Below are positions 62,337-64,000 of a stretch of DNA of 64,000 nucleotides, one piece after another. The position numbers and the translations under genes are program-made. The notes beneath the pieces are model-generated. The model saw only the letters and a list, made by a program, of their open reading frames with translations, did not search any database and was not told where the DNA came from. The number at the start of each line of letters is the position of its first letter. The first letter of the stretch is position 1. The DNA comes from Magnetospirillum sp. SS-4. Its GTDB lineage: Bacteria > Pseudomonadota > Alphaproteobacteria > Rhodospirillales > Magnetospirillaceae. The stretch spans positions 23,484 to 87,483 of the forward strand of contig NZ_CACVCH010000049.1 of NCBI RefSeq assembly GCF_902729425.1. The letters run 5' to 3'.

Positions 62337-63595
62337 TCGTCGCCCGCCTCGCCCCCTTTCCCGCCGAGGTCCGGGTTCTCGACCTGCTGGCCGGGCTGGA
62401 CGCCGCCGCCGGCGATCTGGTTCCCTTTGATCCCGAGACCGTCGCCTTCGGCCAGCATCTGTCCGAACGGCTGTTCGCCGATCCGCTGACCCGGGCCGTG
62501 CCGGAACTGGCCGCCCTGGCTTTCCGGCTGCGCGCCGCCGCCACCGCCGGGTTGCACCGCCGCTTCCTGGAACTGGAAAGCGACGCGGTACTGCGGGTGC
62601 CGCGCGGTCTCGCCTTTCATGTGGCGCCGGTCAATGTCGAGACCATGTTCGTCCAGTCGTGGTGGCTGTCGGCGCTGTGCGGCAACCGCAACGTCGTCCG
62701 GGTTTCGGCCCGGTCGGGCGACGCGGCCGCCCTCTTGGCGCGGCTGATGGCGGAAAGCCTGGCTGAGCCCGCCTTCGCCCGCCTGGGCCGCGCCACCGCC
62801 CTGATCAGCTATCCCCATGACGAGGCGGTCAGCCGCGCCCTGTCCCTTGCCGCCGACCTTCGCCTGGTCTGGGGCGGCGATGCCGCCATCGCCGCCCTGC
62901 GGCATTGCCCGATCCGTCCCGACGCCGTCGAACTGGCCTTTCCCGACCGCCGGTCGCTGGCGGCGATCGCCGTCCCGGCCTATGCCGCCCTGGCGCCCGC
63001 CGGCCGCGACGCGCTGGCCGGGCGGTTCTTCCTCGACGCCTATGGCTTCGACCAGATGGCCTGCGCGTCGCCGCTGCTGCTGGCCTGGGTCGGAGCGGCG
63101 GAAGAGGCGGCGTCGGCGTCGGACGACTTCTGGCCGCGTCTGGCGGATGAGGCGCGGCGGCGGGGCCACGACGTCTCCACGGGGGCGGCCCTGGCCCGGC
63201 TGACCGGCGCGGCCCGGCTGGCGCTGGATGGCGATGCCGGCCGGATACGCCGTTTCGGCGATTCGGTGGTGGTGGCGTCGGGATCACCGTCGACGGTGCG
63301 GGCGTCCGGAATCGGGTCCGGCCTGTTCCAGGAGGTCGCGGTGGACACCCTCGGCCGGCTGGCCGGATTGATCGACCGCCGCATCCAGACCATCGGCCAC
63401 TTTGGATTCGACCGGGCGGCCCTGGTCGGGCTGGCGCGGAGGCTGAACGGCCGGGGCGGCGACCGCCTGGTGCCCATCGGGCAGGCGCTGGAGTTTTCCA
63501 CGCTGTGGGATGGGCACGACCTGCTTGCCGCCATGACCCGGCTGGTGCATGTGGTCGGCGAAATATCGCTTGCATCGGACGGTGCGCTGGGGTAG
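62333..63595 (+). CDS. LuxC-like acyl-CoA/acyl-protein reductase
   Basis: This 420-residue protein is of the LuxC family, aldehyde-dehydrogenase-fold reductases giving fatty aldehydes from acyl thioesters with NADPH. The presumed catalytic cysteine is Cys244 (FDQMACASP). VAPVNVETMFVQSWWLSALCGNRNVVRVS (nucleotide-binding, LuxC typical of GN-VVR) and RFGDSVVVASGS follow the family order. RRIQTIGHFGFDR (~352) matches the LuxC C-terminal signature. It starts at ATG 62333 in an ATGA overlap with the LuxE-like gene, so the two are translationally coupled. Confidence 0.84.
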   Translation: MIVARLAPFPAEVRVLDLLAGLDAAAGDLVPFDPETVAFGQHLSERLFADPLTRAVPELAALAFRLRAAATAGLHRRFLELESDAVLRVPRGLAFHVAPVNVETMFVQSWWLSALCGNRNVVRVSARSGDAAALLARLMAESLAEPAFARLGRATALISYPHDEAVSRALSLAADLRLVWGGDAAIAALRHCPIRPDAVELAFPDRRSLAAIAVPAYAALAPAGRDALAGRFFLDAYGFDQMACASPLLLAWVGAAEEAASASDDFWPRLADEARRRGHDVSTGAALARLTGAARLALDGDAGRIRRFGDSVVVASGSPSTVRASGIGSGLFQEVAVDTLGRLAGLIDRRIQTIGHFGFDRAALVGLARRLNGRGGDRLVPIGQALEFSTLWDGHDLLAAMTRLVHVVGEISLASDGALG

Positions 63596-63608
63596 CCTGA
63601 CCGTGAAT

Positions 63609-63627
63609 AAGGCGACGAATTCGCCTT
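63609..63627 (+). terminator. Weak hairpin after the luxC-like gene
   Basis: AAGGCGA (63609-63615) and TCGCCTT (63621-63627) form a 7-bp stem with loop CGAAT, 13 bp after the LuxC-like stop, followed by GTCTC. A second short stem GGCCC-TC-GGGCC lies just after. It may separate the cassette from the flagellin transcript but lacks a T-tract. Confidence 0.35.
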
Positions 63628-63713
63628 GTCTCAGGCCCTCGGGCCGCTAGAATTGGCGCAGCCTCGAAGGCCTGCGAGATCGTCAAAAGGCTAAGTCCAG
63701 AAAGGATATCGCC

Positions 63714-64000
63714 ATGGCTACCGACGTCACACTCTCCGCCGCCATCCGCGGCAATCTGCTCTCCCTGCAAAACACCGGCAATCTCGTCGATCGGACCAAC
63801 ACCCGTCTGGCCACCGGCCTGAAGGTCAGCTCCGCCATCGATGACGCGGTCGCGTTCTTCCAGAACAAGGCGCTGAAGGATCGCGCCGGCGATCTGTCCT
63901 CGCGCAAGGACAGCATCGACCAGGGCATCAGCTCGCTCCAGACGGCGCTGTCCGGCCTGCAAGCGGTCGAATCCATCCTGGTGCAGATGAAAGGTATCGT
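63714..64000 (+). CDS. Flagellin, N-terminal part (3' end outside window)
   Basis: This is the first 95 residues of a flagellin. It has the N-terminal D0/D1 segment: DVTLSAAIRGNLLSLQNTGNLVDRTNTRLATGLKVSSAIDDAVAFFQNKALKDRAGDLSSR, then the helical ISSLQTALSGLQAVESILVQMKG. The motif NTRLATGLKVSSAIDD corresponds to the usual L-SG-RINSA-DD stretch. It polymerises outside the cell to form the filament, after export by the flagellar type III system. AAGGA lies 8 bases before ATG 63714. No convincing sigma-54 or sigma-28 promoter was found in the 118-bp gap. It is cut off by the end of the window. Confidence 0.93.
   Translation, partial: MATDVTLSAAIRGNLLSLQNTGNLVDRTNTRLATGLKVSSAIDDAVAFFQNKALKDRAGDLSSRKDSIDQGISSLQTALSGLQAVESILVQMKGI

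Noticed and set aside
63596..63713. Sigma-54 or sigma-28 promoter for flagellin
   Set aside because: TTGGCGC near 63653 has no TTGC-type -12 element at the right spacing, and no sigma-28 consensus was found.

Overview
The window is a gene-dense, GC-rich stretch (by eye about two-thirds G+C) of an alphaproteobacterial chromosome. Several things fit a Rhodospirillales member, most likely a Magnetospirillum-like spirillum: the ispH-thrB-rnhA cluster, the hsp20-DUF1150 pair, a PstA with the long DUF3333-type insertion, an NAD-linked Hox hydrogenase, many PAS/GGDEF signalling proteins and a spirillum-type flagellin. The genus is an inference from gene content. No tRNA, rRNA, insertion sequence, integrase or CRISPR array was seen.

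Layout. 1-5503 (+): the 3' end of gyrA, coaD, two tandem cyclophilin isomerases (cytoplasmic and exported), a lone molybdenum-hydroxylase large subunit and cysQ. 5504-5725: a promoter, a string of hairpins and a terminator that look like an unannotated small RNA. 5726-13609 (-): a TRIC-type channel gene and an eight-gene nucleotide-sugar block (ketoisomerase-like cupin, two epimerases, rfbB, cupin, C-methyltransferase, Gfo/Idh/MocA oxidoreductase, FkbM methyltransferase), probably for a branched deoxysugar on a surface glycan. 13670-16885 (-): a lipoprotein with TPRs and a CHAT caspase-like protease domain. 17007-24062: small hypothetical genes, a metallophosphoesterase, an exported dienelactone-hydrolase-like protein, tex, a higBA toxin-antitoxin pair and a solitary ABC substrate-binding protein.

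24072-30649: a coupled GNAT-Rrf2 pair diverging from hoxFUYHW, a complete NAD-reducing [NiFe] hydrogenase operon ending in a small cysteine-cluster protein. 30724-36824: the phosphate regulon pstS-pstC-pstA-pstB-phoU-phoB behind an 11-bp-periodic Pho box, with a strong hairpin between pstS and pstC. 36915-38266: a tiny flagellar-rod-like protein and epmB. 38276-41747: a TolC-type outer-membrane gene diverging from a TPR glycosyltransferase. 41846-44530: a membrane-anchored PAS sensor fused to a DEDDh exonuclease, convergent with an orphan LuxR-type response regulator.

44531-47341: a 0.5-kb non-coding stretch, rplM-rpsI with a textbook promoter and terminator, and a membrane diguanylate cyclase. 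47431-50586: an IclR regulator diverging from an enoyl-CoA hydratase and a 3-hydroxyacyl-CoA dehydrogenase (beta-oxidation or aromatic-acid catabolism). 50698-53332: a degenerate GGDEF/EAL-like protein, hsp20-DUF1150 and a lipoprotein. 53500-56065: ispH, thrB, rnhA. 56228-59575: a leader peptide coupled to a PAS-PAS-GGDEF protein, a cation-efflux transporter, pdxH and a glycine-zipper lipoprotein. 59634-63595: acyl carrier protein, AMP-dependent acyl ligase, LuxE-like and LuxC-like genes, a luciferase-free fatty-acid-reductase cassette directly upstream of a flagellin gene that runs off the window.

The best candidates for something undescribed are the ACP/ligase/LuxE/LuxC cassette beside flagellin, the sensor-exonuclease fusion, the lipid-anchored CHAT protease, the structured RNA after cysQ, and the cysteine-cluster protein at the end of the hydrogenase operon.
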